This document shows positions 11,335 to 22,976 of a stretch of DNA of 64,000 nucleotides, piece after piece. Both the position numbers and the translations under genes were made by a program. This DNA is from Diospyros lotus. Lineage: Eukaryota > Streptophyta > Magnoliopsida > Ericales > Ebenaceae. The stretch covers positions 23,976,339 to 24,040,338 of the forward strand of contig NC_068341.1 in NCBI RefSeq assembly GCF_014633365.1. The letters are read 5' to 3'. The notes under the pieces were generated by a model that saw only the letters and a program-made list of their open reading frames with translations, had not been told where the DNA came from and did no database searches. Numbering within the stretch: position 1 is the first letter of the stretch; each line of letters starts with the position of its first letter.

Positions 11335-12606
11335 CACTACAACAAAAATTATTTTTTTGTTGTGATTTTTTTACAATGATTTTAAATATCGTATTTTAAG
11401 ATAACTTTTTTAACATTTTAGGACGATTTATAAAATTGTCGTAAAATTTATTAAAAAATTAAATTTTACAATGATTTTTCAAAAATTCCTATAAAATTTT
11501 AAAAATAATTTAATAATTAAAAAATAAAAATTAAATTTTACAACAATTTTTGAGAAATTGTCTCAAAATTTAGAAAATAATTTAAAAAAATTAAATTAAT
11601 ATTTAAATGTGATTTTGAAAACTATTGCTAAATTCATTTAAAAATTAAATTTTGTGATGATTTTTTTAAAAATAATTTAATAATTTAAAAATTAAATTAA
11701 ATTAATATTTGCAATGATTTTGAAAATCGTCGCTAAATTCATTTAAAAATTAAATTTTATGATGATTTATGTAAAATCGTTGTAAAATTTTAAAAAATAA
11801 TTTAATAAGTAAAAAATAAAAATTATGTTTAGCGACAGTTTTTGAAAATCGTCGCTAAATTTATTTAAAAATTAAATTTTGTGAAGTTATTTTGTAAAAT
11901 TATAGAAAAATTTTAAAAATAATTTAATTATTAAAAAGTTAAAATTAAAATTTGAACAATTTTTGTAAAACTGTCGCAAAATATAGAAAATAATTTAATA
12001 ATTAAAAACAAAAATTAAAAAAATATATAAAATTTTAATAATTTACAAAAATAAATTTAAAAAAAATATGTTATCTCTTCTATTTCATTTTTTAATTAAT
12101 TTATTCCATTATTTTTAAAAAATATATTTTTAATGTAATTAATTAATTTATTTTTAATTTGTATTAAAAAAATATAAAATGTAATTATGAAAAATAGTGG
12201 TTAGATTAGTATATAATTTATATGTGTAGGTATATAACAAGGATACTTCACAGATAAGATGGCTTTGCATGGGCACACGTGTACGGGAGGTCTCGAGTTC
12301 GAGACCGAGAAAAGGGAAGGCATTGGAATTAAATTTTCAGCATTGCCATGCGGTGTGCGTGAATAGCTGCAGTTTTAAAATTGTCACTAAAATTCAAGAT
12401 TTTTTGGAATTTTAGTGACGGTTTCGAAACCGTTGCTAAATCTATTATTTTACAAATTATCGCAAAAAATGTAATTTACGCTAGTTACTTTAGTGGTTGT
12501 TGAAAATCGCTGCTAAATGCTCTGCGACGATTGTTTTAGTGGTGGTTTTCAAAATCATCGCTAAATGCAAAAAATACCACTACTAAATACCGATTTTTTT
12601 ATAGTG
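11335..12606. mobile_element. Non-autonomous CACTA element (copy 3)
   Basis: The termini are CACTACAACAAAAATT at the left and the reverse complement of CACTATAAAAAAATCGG at the right, flanked by a perfect 3-bp duplication ACT (11332-11334, 12607-12609). The interior is AT-rich, with repeated subterminal pieces of the form 'gcgacg.ttt.aaatcgtcgctaaa' in both orientations, typical of CACTA subterminal repeats. There is no transposase, so mobility would depend on an enzyme supplied elsewhere. A GC-richer module at about 12185-12365 is shared with the CACTA copy at 20603-22076. Confidence 0.85.
12185..12365 (+). repeat. tRNA-like module inside CACTA copy 3
   Basis: The module runs from 'gttagattagtatataattt' through 'ggctttgcatgggcacacg' and 'gagttcgagacc' (about 12295-12306) to 'cagcattgccatgcggtg'. 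The element 'gagttcgagacc' resembles a Pol III B box (GGTTCGANNCC), and 'tggctttgcatgg' weakly resembles an A box. The homologous module is at about 21540-21745. Its origin as a captured SINE or tRNA-like sequence is inference. Confidence 0.45.
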
Positions 12607-12694
12607 ACTTACTCTATAACAAATAAGAAAAATGAGAATCTGCCGAGGGGATTGAGACATCATTCAACTCATGAACTTTCAAAGAAAATGAAAC

Positions 12695-12720
12695 CTCTCT
12701 CTCTCTCTCTCTCTCTCTCT
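12695..12720. repeat. (CT)n microsatellite
   Basis: About 13 uninterrupted CT dinucleotides just downstream of CACTA copy 3. Confidence 0.95.
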
Positions 12721-12907
12721 ATAGAAAGGCTTTCATTTTTCATAGCTGAATTAAGCATTGGAGAATGGTTTCAAGAGTGCCCCGGCAATCCTGAGTTAAT
12801 TGTCTAGTACGGAATTTGAGGGACAAAAGATCATCACAAAGAGATCAAACTAATCAACCAATCTAAATAGGCAAATCTACTAGGTGTGAATACCACACTG
12901 CGTCAAT

Positions 12908-12927
12908 TGACACCCACCGTGGGGCTT
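12908..12927 (+). other. Relic primer-binding site, tRNA-Lys type
   Basis: The sequence tgacacccaccgtggggctt differs by three transition-type changes from the complement of the 3' end of plant tRNA-Lys plus CCA. This is the primer-site position of a Ty3/gypsy element. The gag-like fragment lies 0.65 kb downstream on the same strand, as expected. The LTR that should precede it is too degraded for me to delimit. Confidence 0.6.
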
Positions 12928-13560
12928 CTAGATTCCTTCCATGTATAATTCGATTGGAACTGTGTACGGAAGAAGATCGATGAGATATTCATTTTCAGCC
13001 ATTTTACTCATTCAAAGTGAAACTGACCAAATAAGATCGTTCGGATGACTGATGAGGTTGAGATGAATAGAGATTTAAGAGAAGGATTAGATCTTTCTTT
13101 GGTGTCACAAATGTTGTACGAACAAGTTTTAGAGATATGTGAAGTGTTGAAATCTATGATGAAAGTGCAATAAATGGTTTGCAGATCATCAACGTCAAAG
13201 TGAAAAGAAAAATGTGGATAGTCATATATGAGTGGAGGAGGATCATGGAAACTCTAAGCAGTATAAAGGGGATAAAGATGACAATATATTGGTAGATAAC
13301 GATGAAGAAAACAAGTAATGTGAGGATAACAAATGACAAATTATGTTAAAAATAATTGTGATTGGAAAAGTGATCATCATCATCTCGAGAAACACTAACA
13401 GGAGTCTCGTTATCGTTGCCAGTGAACTTTTCCTGACAATGAGAAGAAGGATGAATAAAGAACTGGTATGGATAAGAAGAGGTTATAGAAATTATTAAAA
13501 GCTATGGAAGATGAGCTTCAGGAGGATCAAAAATAGTTTAGCTCTTTTTATTCAATAACT

Positions 13561-13690
13561 ATGCCATTTGTTGATAATATTCTTGAGGCTCAACTTCCAT
13601 CACGGTTTAACTTTCCTCCTTTGGAAAGTTATGATGGAATAGATGATCCAATAAATCATATTATTGAAAATAAGTTGGCGATGGATATTA
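13561..13690 (+). pseudogene. Ty3/gypsy gag relic (Tat/Retand-like N-terminal motif)
   Basis: The plus strand reads MPFVDNILEAQLPSRFNFPP followed by LESYDGIDDPINHII. This fits the conserved gag signature 'PF...I....LP..F..P.LE.YDG..DP..H' of non-chromovirus plant gypsy elements. The frame is lost downstream ('attgacctgaaag'). Together with the primer site at 12908 it marks an old element that was later hit by the MITE at 13782. Confidence 0.6.
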
Positions 13691-13781
13691 TCAAAGATTG
13701 ACCTGAAAGATTACCCAAGAAGGGGCTGAATTGAGTGTATTGAATATATTTGAAATATTAAAGAAAGTATGCATAGAGGCT

Positions 13782-14064
13782 CAGTGCCGGCCCAAGGCAT
13801 AGGCCTAGGCCCCCCCCAAAATTTGGGGCCCCCAAACCCCCCTTCCCCTCAACGACAGAGATTAAAGAATCCCAAAAAAATTGGGCCCCCAAAGAAAAAA
13901 AAGTAGAGAACAAAGCACCCTTAAAAAATCCCCCCCCCCCCAAAAAAAATCCCCCCCACAAAAAAAAAAAAAATTTGGGGGCCCCCAAAAAATACACCAC
14001 GCCACCCTCCCCTAAAAAAAAATTATTATCGCTTAGGGCCCCATTGGGCCTTGGGCCGGCCCTG
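13782..14064. mobile_element. hAT-type MITE with perfect 8-bp TSD
   Basis: The terminal inverted repeats are CAGTGCCGGCCCAAGG and CCTTGGGCCGGCCCTG, flanked by the 8-bp duplication TAGAGGCT (13774-13781, 14065-14072). Both the 8-bp duplication and the CAGNG terminus are diagnostic of hAT elements. At 283 bp it has no coding capacity. The interior is dominated by long C and A homopolymers (about 13910-14030), and this makes the spurious Gly/Phe-rich ORF on the minus strand. Confidence 0.9.
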
Positions 14065-14308
14065 TAGAGGCTAATTTGAAAAGATGCTTTCCATAACATA
14101 AAATGAGTTGCAATAGTTTGATATAAATTTATATGCTTTAAAACATTTTTCATAAAGATTGATCCAAACATATTTCCGACATAGAATATATATGTATAGA
14201 TGAGAGGCAACATTTGGAGATAGGAATAAGAAAACTATTATGATGGCAGCAATAACATTCTGCTTGCTTTTCTAAATTTTAATTTACAAATCTCATTAAC
14301 AAATATAT

Positions 14309-15083
14309 TGTTGAGAAATCTCCTGTGTAAACCAACACAGAACCAAGAACTACAACAGTACCAACGATCCAAGAAATCCGAACAAATTGAATACACGAAA
14401 AATATGAACGCAACACCACGCACACAACGAAACAGATAATGGACAAGGCAGCATGTACATGTACGTGTTCAGATTCGAAAGAATCCTACTCACGGCAGGG
14501 GTTTGGCCCCTAGTCAATCCACTAGAAATGTATACACACGAGATTTACAGAAACGATTACACCGAGAGACACAAGAACCTCTCTCAAGATCTTACGGTAA
14601 ATCAAGAACAATACATCAAGATCAAAAAGCATAAATGGAAACAGAACAGAGTACATCGATCAAAACTCGAGCAATCTCAGCACTCTCATCTCACCAATCT
14701 CTCTCCCAACATCGAATAAACAAGTAATACATACTTACATAGAGTAAGATCAGATTCACCTTGCATTTCCTCAATTCCAATCTTCGTTCTTCTGCAATCT
14801 TGCATCACAGATCTGCTCTCTCTCTTGCTCTCATTTAGGGTTTCTTGTGTGTTGAAAATAGGTGTGCAAGTGTGAGAGAAGTGTGTGTTCTCAATCGGCT
14901 CGTATGTAGCAGATGCTGCCAATTCCGCCATATATATATGTGGGCCAAGGGACACAACTAGGATTAAAACAAAAGAACAATAAAGCAGACTTGGGCTTGG
15001 GCGTTTAACACCAATGGCCCAACCCAATATATTTATTTATTTATTTAACTGGCCCAATACATTTTGAGTCACAAATCCTAACA
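14309..15083 (-). mobile_element. Solo LTR, probably copia type
   Basis: On the minus strand it starts TGTTAGGATTTGTGAC (15083) and ends GATTTCTCAACA (14309), flanked by TATAT on both sides (14304-14308, 15084-15088). The interior includes a TATA-like 'tatatatatggcgg' and pyrimidine-rich leader sequence. There is no primer site or second LTR. The TA-rich duplication is weaker evidence than the others, but the TG...CA ends fit. Confidence 0.65.
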
Positions 15084-15088
15084 TATAT

Positions 15089-15512
15089 GCATTTGAGAAA
15101 TGAACATGAAACAAAAAAGGTTAAAAGTCTTTTATGCTTGCAATGAAAATCGAAGAAACTTTGCTTGATACTATTGAGGTTAAATCAAGTGAGAAAACAT
15201 TGTTTGGCAAGTGAAAAACAATATCATCAAAAACACAAGAAGCAAACCACAAGAAAACAATTTTTTTGAGTGGTTCAGCTAACAAGTCGAGTCCACTAAC
15301 TTAACTCCTCACTTAAGATTTTGAAAACATCCACTAAGGGATTTTAGCTTTTAGGGATCAACTATAACCCATGCACAGTTTTTGCATGTTCACCTAAAAC
15401 CTCCATTTTTCATAGGCTAAGTAGGAACCTAGCTTTTACAAGAGCAGCTATAACTTCTACTTTTGCAAGCTAAGTAGTAACCCCAACTTTTTCAAGAGGC
15501 TCAATTGTAACC
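15089..15512. other. Flank of the hAT element, probable copia LTR fragment
   Basis: No gene is present. The segment contains 'gagtggttcagctaacaagt', which reads like the GAACCACT region of SIRE-type copia LTRs on the minus strand. It ends in TTGTAACC (15505-15512), the left target duplication of the hAT element. The continuation of this host sequence is at 28942. Confidence 0.4.
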
Positions 15513-17224
15513 TAGGTTGTACGGAAATAGAAACGGGAGATGTTTCCGATAGGAAACGAAAATGCGAAAATGACATTTTTCTAAAAATACAGGAAACGAA
15601 AACACGGGTTAAACTATAAATTTAAAAAATATAGGGTTTTTTTGTAAATATAATTTTTAGTATAGAAACAAATAAAAAAAATATTCAAATATAAACAATA
15701 AATATAAGTTCCATAATGTATTTTAACAAACATAAACATAAAGTCCACAATGCATTCAAACAACCATCAACAATATTTAGAAAGTTCTATTATCCTTACA
15801 TGACTTGGTAATTAAAAAAAAATAGTGAATTTAAATAAAAAAAATCAAACATAATACAATTTATAAAAGTTCATTTAGTTCATCACTCTCTGTCTCTATA
15901 AATGGGCTAATATCTTCACCAAAGAGTACATACTCCAACTCTGGTTCACCTAAGGAGAGATTAGCAAATTTGAGAACACCCACATCTTCCATACTCCTAA
16001 ATTCATCTCCACCTACATCCCATATTTTTGTCTTCTCGTTATAATATTGGGAGGTGTTTCTTGATAAGAAGACGAAGATTGTTATGAACAAAGACCAAAT
16101 CCTCTGCACGTTTTGGAGTTAATTTATTCCTTCTAAATGAATGAACAAAAGAATAAGTACTCCATTTCCTTTCAGAACAACACTACAAAAAAATTGGCAT
16201 TTAGCGGCGGTTTTTTTTGCATTTAGCGGCGGTTTTTAACCGCCGCTAAGTGATTTAGCGGCGGTTTTCAAAATCGCCGCTGAACCAGCCGTCGTGGAGC
16301 ATTTAGCGGCGGTTTTGACCAACCGCTGGAATAACCGCCGCTAAATCACTGATTTTGCGGCGGTTTTAAAACCGCCGCAAAATCAGTGATTCAGCGGCGG
16401 TTTTTTTAATTTTAGCGGCGGTTTTAAAAATCGCCGCTAAAATTAAAAATAAAAAAATTATATATATTTTAAAATTATTAAAATTTTGTTAAATTTATTT
16501 TTATTTTTATTTTTTTAAATTAAATTTTTAACTAGTGGTGAACCTGCGTGATATGTGGGAGAGTTTAATTTAAAAATAAAAAAATAAATTTATTATTTTA
16601 AATAATTTTAACTAAATTGATAATTATATTTTTTTTAATCTTTAATCATATTGAAAAAATTTAAGTTTACTTAATTATTCACTATTCAATATGCTAATGG
16701 AGAACACTTTTAATTCAATATACTTATAATTTTTTTTTATTATATTATATTTATTTATAAATAAATATTATAAAATCTATAATATTTTCACTTAAAGACG
16801 TTCGTTATTTTCTATTTATTATATTATAATTATAAATATAAATTAAAACTCTTAAATATGAGTAAGAATAAGTTTTTTCAATAATAACAAAATTTTAAAA
16901 AAATGAATTTTGATTTCTTCCATAGTCGTAAAAATGTGATATCTTAAATATTAATTAGCATTGAAAAACTCTAATACTTGACAACCCTAATAATTGACAT
17001 TTGGCAAAATACTTTATTTGACTATCATATTTTATTATTATATAAATATACATAGAATAAAGATATAAAAATAATATATTAAATAAATAGATACTTTTCT
17101 ATGACTTAATTAATAGTTTAAGTTGTCTATTAATATTTCTCATAAAATTCATGCAAATTTAATATAAAACAATTAGCATTGAAAAACTTGTATATTTAAA
17201 ATTTATTATTAATTTTACATAATT

Positions 17225-18295
17225 AGTATATATTATTTCGAAACAATTGAAAGATTTAAATTATTAATGCAAATTACAAAATGTAAATTATTAATGTAAT
17301 AAGTATTAAATGCAAGTTTTGGGGAAAAATTTTATTACTACTTATCATTTCAAAGCAATTGAAAGATTTAAATTATTAATGCAAATTACAAAATGCAAAT
17401 TATTAATTCAATCAGTATTATGTAAATCATTAATGCAAGTTTTGGAGGAAAATTCCTTTTTTGAAGACTATCCTATTTTTATATATGTAAAGATGCAAAT
17501 TACAAAATGTAAATTATTAATGCAATAAGTACTAAACGCAAATCATTAATTTGGGGGAAAATTTTATTACTATTTATTATTTCAAAACAATTGAAAATTT
17601 TAAATTATTAATGCAAATTACAAAATACAAATGATTAATGCAATAAGTATTATTTGTAAATCATTAATGCAAGTTTTGGGGGGAAATTTCTTTTTTGAAA
17701 ACTATCCTTCTTTTATATATATAAAGATGCAAATTACAAAATGTAAATTATTAATGCAATAAGTATTAAATGTAAATCATTAATGCAAATTTTGGGGGGA
17801 AATTTCTTTTTTGAAGACTATCCTACTTTTATATATATAAAGATGCAAATTACAAAATGTAAATTATTAATGCAATAAGTACTAAATGCAAATCATTAAT
17901 TTGGGAGAAAATTTTATTACTATTTATTATTTCAAAACAATTGAAAATTTTAAATTATTAATGCAAATTACAAAATACAAATTATTAATGCAATAAGTAT
18001 TATTTGTAAATCATTAATGCAAGTTTTGGGGGGAAATTTCTTTTTTGAAAACTATCATTCTTTTATATATATAAAGATGTAAATTACAAAATGTAAATTA
18101 TTAATGCAATAAGTATTAAACGTAAATCATTAATGCAAATTTTGGGGAAAAATTTTATTACTACTTATTATTTCAAAACAATTGAAAATTTTAAATTATT
18201 AATGTAAATTATAAAATATAAATTATTAATACAATAAGTATTAATTGAAAATTATTAATGCAAGTTTTGGGGGGAAATTTTTTTTTTGAAAACTA
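17225..18295. repeat. Irregular AT-rich tandem array in CACTA copy 1
   Basis: Two interleaved modules recur: 'tttcaaaacaattgaaaattttaaattattaatgcaaattac...' and 'gcaagttttggggggaaatttcttttttgaaaactatcc...tatatatataaagatg'. Copies start near 17232, 17341, 17571, 17922 and 18161. The divergence between copies is low, so the array is probably a recent internal amplification. ORFs here are not genes. Confidence 0.8.
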
Positions 18296-18310
18296 AATTA
18301 AATATTTTAA

Positions 18311-18930
18311 TGAATTTTGCGACGATTTTGAAAAATCGCCGCAAATATTAATTTAATTTTAATTATAAATTATTTAATTATTTTTGAATTTAGCGGCGGT
18401 TTCTAAAAAACCGCCGCTAAATTAATTTTTTTAATGAATTTTGCGGCGGTTTTGAAAACCGTCGCAAATATTAATTTAATTTTAATTTTAAATTATTTAA
18501 TAATTTTTGAATTTAGCGGCGGTTTTTCAGAAACCGCCGCTAAATTAAATTTTTTAATGAATTTTGCGGCGGTTTTGAAAACCGCCGCAAATATTAATTT
18601 AATTTTAATTTTAAATTATTTAATAATTTTTGAATTTAGCGGCGGTTTTTCAGAAACCGCCGCTAAATTAAATTTTATTTAATGAATTTTGCGGCGGTTT
18701 TGAAAACCGCCGCAAATATTAATTTAATTTTAATTTTAAATTATTTAATAATTTTTGAATTTAGCGGCAGTTTTTCAGAAACCGCCGCTAAATTAAATTT
18801 TTTAATGAATTTTGCGGCGGTTTTGAAAACCGCCGCAAATATTAATTTAATTTTAATTTTAAATTATTTAATAATTTTTGAATTTAGTGGCGGTTTTTCA
18901 GAAACCGCCGCTAAATTAAATTTTATTTTT
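18311..18930. repeat. About five tandem 123-125 bp units with paired hairpins
   Basis: Units begin 'aatgaattttgcggcgg' near 18311, 18435, 18557, 18682 and 18805. Each holds two perfect inverted repeats, GCGGCGGTTTTGAAAACCGCCGC and a second beginning AGCGGCGGTTT and closing CCGCCGCT. AT-rich linkers separate them. Because 123 is divisible by three, the array also yields repetitive ORFs on the plus strand (18434-18682, 18682-18933). I do not regard these as proteins. Confidence 0.9.
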
Positions 18931-20602
18931 TAATTATTTAATTATTTCTAAATTTAGCTACGGTTTTTTGAGAACCGCCGCAAAATGTAAAAAAAACCGC
19001 CGCTAAAATAGTATTTTGCGGCGGTTTGTAAACCGCCGCAAAATTTCATTTTTTGCGGCGGTTTTAGAAACCGCCGCTAAAAAACCGCCGCTAAAAATCA
19101 ATTTTTTTGTAGTGCAAGATGAAGAAGTAGGTTGTCCAAGCACCTTAAAAGCTAACATTTGAAGCAAAGAAGCATGTGAACCATAACATACCCATCACTT
19201 CCTAGGTTCCTTATCATAGCTATTCAAGATAACATTTGGGTCTCCAAATGGCCCACTTTTGAGAGAAAAATCAACAAACTCATCATCAATAATAGCACGC
19301 TCATCTGGATTAGGAAAAAGTCTCCTAAAACACTTCATTCTTTATGTGGAGACATCTCCATCCATATGTGGAGGCATTTTACCTTCTTTTTCTTGAAGCC
19401 ATTTATCACTATAATACATTCAAAAGACAAAATTAACAAAAAATTTAAAATAAAAAAAATAATACATAGAGTATTGAATTAGTAAAAAATAGAGATTGAA
19501 TTTGAAAATTACCTCGGGTTCAAAGAATGAGCTAGGCAATGCAGTGGAGTGTTATGTTTTGTCCAACGAGCAAGAAGAATACGATGAATGACGTGAAAAG
19601 ATGATGAAAAATCACTTGGTAGTTTGCTTTCATGATCATAAATAACCTTCTTCATGTTGGAAATCATAGAATCCCACATCTCATAGACGAAATGAAGGCA
19701 TGGTTTGTTTGTATCACAAACTCTAATCATATCATAAATAGGTGCTGTGAAAGCGAGAATATAATTAATTTTTTTTCCAAAAATTCTCATTCACAACCAA
19801 TTCACAAACATATCGAGCTTTTCCCTAGTCATCATCTCAATATTGTGCCCATTCATCACTCATAACCATTGCTTCAAGTGCACGTCTAAGAAGTTTAAAT
19901 CTTTTAAGCATAACAACAATAGAAGCAAATTGAGTGTCAGCAACTGCAAGTAACTTCAAAGAACTAAACCGATTGAACATGACCAATCTCATTGAATGAT
20001 TCATTATAAAAAAATTTATGACCAAAACATCTCCATGCACTTCAGTGATCCAATGACACTCATCATATGTCTCTTGATTACTTTCTAAATTCCTAGTTGC
20101 ACATATATTCTTCAAAGCAAGATTAAGTGTATGGACAATACAAGGAGTCCAATAAATATGTGGAAACATACCCTCAATGATTTCCACAACTCCTTTGCAA
20201 TTAGCAGCATTATCAGTAATGATTTGTATAACTTTTTGGTCACTAACTTCATCTATTATCTCTTTCATCAAATTGACAATAAATTGTTTATCCTTTACTT
20301 CACCTGAACAATTCTCAGATTTGATAAACATTTGACCATTTTCAGAAACAACCAAAAAATTAATCAAGGGTCTTCTTTGTGGGTCACTCCAACCATCAGT
20401 AACAATGCTAACACCTTTTCCCAACCAAGTGCTTTTAATAGATTCTAACAATTTTTCAACATTTGCCTTTTCTTACTGAAGTAATGTGGTCCTTAACTTA
20501 TTATAACCCGGAGGCACATAACCACTTAATGGATGATTAGCAACAAATGAATAAGAACTCAGATAATATGAGTTTCTAGCAAGATTAAAAGGCAAACCCC
20601 CA

Positions 20603-22076
20603 CACTACAAAAAAATTGATTTTTTACGGCGGTTCTAAAAACTGTCGCAAAACATGGTATTTTGCGGCGGTTTCTTTAAAATTTTGCGGCGGTTTCAAAA
20701 AATCGCTGCAAAATTCAGTAAAACATGTTTTTTTGCGACGGTTTTTAAAAAATCGTCGCTAAATTTAAAAAATAATTAAATAATAAAAAAATTAAATTCG
20801 TTTTCGCGGCGATTTATGAAAAATCGTCGCTAAATTTAAAAAAATTAAATAATTTAAGATTAAAATTAAATTAACATTTGCGGTAGTTTTCAAAAACTGC
20901 CGCAAAATTCCAAAAAAAATAAATTTAGCGGCGGTTTTTAAAAAACTGCCGCTAAATTTAAAAAAAATTAAATAATTTAAAATTAAAATTAAATTAACAT
21001 TTGCGGCGGTTTTCAAAAACTACTGCAAAATTCCAAAAAAAATAAATTTAGCTGCTGTTTTTAAAAAAAATTAAATAATCTAAAATTAAAAAAATAAAAT
21101 AATTCATTAAAAAATTAAATTTAGCGGCGGTTTTCGAAAACTGCCGCTAAATTGAAAAAAAAATTAAAATTAAATAAAAATCTGAAATATTAAAATTCAT
21201 TATTTTCATTAAAAAAATTAAATTTTGCTTAAGAAAATAATTAAAAATTAAATAAATATAAAATCTTAAAAATAAATATAAAATTGCATTTAAATTAATA
21301 GCAAAATTCATTAAAAATATAATTTAAAAAAATAAAAATAAATTTAAAAACATTTTAATATATAAAATTTTAATAATTTTTAAAAAATATATAAAATCTT
21401 CTTTTTTATTTTTAATCAATTAATTTATTTAATTTAACTCAATTAATTTATTTTTAATTTATTCTATTATTATTTTAAAAATAATCAATTAATAAATATT
21501 TTTAATATATATTAAAAAAATATAAAATATAATTCTGAAAATTAGTTGTTAGATTAGTATATAATTTATATATATGCATATATGTTAAGGATGTCTTCGC
21601 AGATCAGGCGGTTCGCACGCGCGCGCGCATAAGCGGTCTCAGGTTCGAAACTTGGGGAGAGCATGGCTGGATTTAACTTCCAGCATCGCCACGTGGCGCG
21701 TGCACAAGCAGTCACGTGGCGCGAGCAGGGGTCGGGCGCTGGGCGGGCTGGCTTGTGCGGTCCGTAAAAAAATAATATTTTAATTTTTGCTGCGGTTTCA
21801 AAATAGTTGCTAAAATTAATTAATAATTTAATTTTAAAAAAATTAAATTATTAATTTTAGCTAGCGGCGGTTTTGAAACTGCCGCTAAATATTACAGAAA
21901 TCGCCGCTAAATGACTTATTTAGCGGCGGTTTTTAAAATCGCCGCAAAATTTAAAATTAGCGACAGTTATTCTAGTGGTTGCTGAAAACCGCCGCTAAAC
22001 GCTCTGCGACAGTTGACTTAGCAACCGCCGCTAAATGCAAAAAAAACCGTTGCTAAATGCTGATTTTTTTGTAGTG
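20603..22076. mobile_element. Non-autonomous CACTA element (copy 2)
   Basis: The termini are CACTACAAAAAAATTGAT and, reverse-complemented at the right, CACTACAAAAAAATCAGC, flanked by CCA (20600-20602, 22077-22079). It lies in the hAT transposase between codons for 'FYTG' and 'GLPF', so the insertion point is exact. The subterminal repeats are variants of the same 'GCGGCGGTTTT' hairpin used in copy 1, but more diverged. A GC-rich module at about 21540-21745 is shared with copy 3. No transposase. Confidence 0.93.
21540..21745 (+). repeat. tRNA-like module inside CACTA copy 2
   Basis: It starts 'gttagattagtatataattt' like the module in copy 3. It continues through 'aggatgtcttcgcagatcagg' and 'ggttcgaaact' (about 21642-21652), which closely fits the core of the Pol III B box, and ends around 'cagcatcgccacgtggcgcg'. 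It is embedded in otherwise AT-rich CACTA sequence and stands out by its GC content. Function as a promoter is not shown. Confidence 0.5.
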
Positions 22077-22910
22077 CCAGTATAGAACATCCTAGCAATC
22101 TCAGCATCTAATTGTGCTCTAGTTTACATGTCAAAAGCTTTAGCAATAGGTGAATCCATAGATTTTCTTTTCTTTAAATGTTCTAAAACTCTTGGTTCAT
22201 GTAAAGACAAAGAAGGTCCCAAAGAAACACTACTAGTCAGTAATGGCACTTGCTTATGTTGTAAACTTGATAATCTTTTTACAACTTCTCTTTCAACTTT
22301 TTTCATCTCAACTATAATTTCAGGACTTACCTTTTTACAACACGCAATTCCTTTCCCACTAATACTTAATAGATGAGCCCTAACTCTTGTGTATGTCCCA
22401 AATTTTTGCAAACCACAAAAGTTGCAAGTCCATTTCCAATTACCCCCTTATTCTCCCATTTTCTCCATTCTAGTCACATATTTCCACAACGAACTATTTT
22501 CCTCATCCTTATTTTTTGATGAAATACTGCTGTTAGATCTTGAACTTAAAGTTGAATGATCCATATGACCTATGAGTTAAATTAATAAATCAATAGAAGA
22601 TCAACTATAGGGTTCATAATATAAGATCAAATTTCACCAAATTTATAATCCATGTAATAAGCAAACTTTGATATAATAAATCATATTATACATGGAAAAC
22701 TATCAATGTATTTTTAATTATATCAACAAATCATCTACTATATTATCAACTATCAATGTTTTTTTAATTATCAAAGAAGTTTCATAACTACATGAGCTCG
22801 ATTCTAAATCGATTGCAGAATGATAGAAAGACTAGAGAAGAATGAGAATAAAGTCAAGGAAGATGAAGAGAAGAAGCTTAAGAAAGAAGTACAAAAAGCA
22901 AAGTGAGCAA

Positions 22911-22925
22911 GAGAGAGAGAGAGAA

Positions 22926-22956
<31 letters not shown>

Positions 22957-22957
22957 C
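22911..22957. repeat. (GA)n microsatellite
   Basis: A nearly pure GA run broken by one 'aaaggg' interruption, in the 5' non-coding part of the hAT element. Confidence 0.95.
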
Positions 22958-22976
22958 AAGAAAACATTCAGTGTAT

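Larger units (their letters stand above)
16181..19114. mobile_element. Non-autonomous CACTA element (copy 1)
   Basis: Perfect terminal inverted repeats CACTACAAAAAAATTG (16181) and CAATTTTTTTGTAGTG (ending 19114), flanked by CAA on both sides (16178-16180, 19115-19117). It sits in the dimerisation-domain coding region of the hAT transposase. It contains no transposase. The subterminal zones consist of GCGGCGGTTTT...AAAACCGCCGC hairpins (16200-16440 and 18960-19090). The centre is AT-rich and tandemly repeated. Confidence 0.95.
15861..22563 (-). pseudogene. hAT transposase (BED finger, DUF659, C-terminal dimerisation domain), disrupted
   Basis: Minus strand, start ATG near 22563. The BED zinc finger (WKWTCNFCGLQKFG..., VRAHLL) spans about 22438-22360, after a frameshift near 22458. 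Then comes 'LDAEIARMFYTG', interrupted by CACTA copy 2 and resumed by 'GLPFNLARNSYY' at 20602. DUF659 and the RNase H-like core follow: TDGWSDPQRRPLINFLVVS, IITDNAANCKGV, PHIYWTPCIVHTLNLALKNI. Then come 'APIYDMIRVCDTNKPCLHFV' and HNTPLHCLAHSLNP. A probable intron (GT at 19512-19511, AG at 19410-19409) precedes SDKWLQEKEGK. The segment QPTSSSC is cut by CACTA copy 1 and resumes as SERKWSTYSFVHSF at 16180. The end is GEDISPFIETES. In-frame stops and frameshifts (TAA near 20478 and near 19345, TGA near 19195) make it a pseudogene. Confidence 0.9.

Noticed and set aside
13758..14213. Gly/Phe-rich minus-strand ORF of 151 codons
   Set aside because: It reads through the homopolymers of the hAT MITE and its flanks.
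18434..18933. Repetitive ORFs encoding 41-residue repeats
   Set aside because: They are the translation of the 123-bp CACTA hairpin unit, whose length is a multiple of three. The frame breaks wherever the linker length varies.
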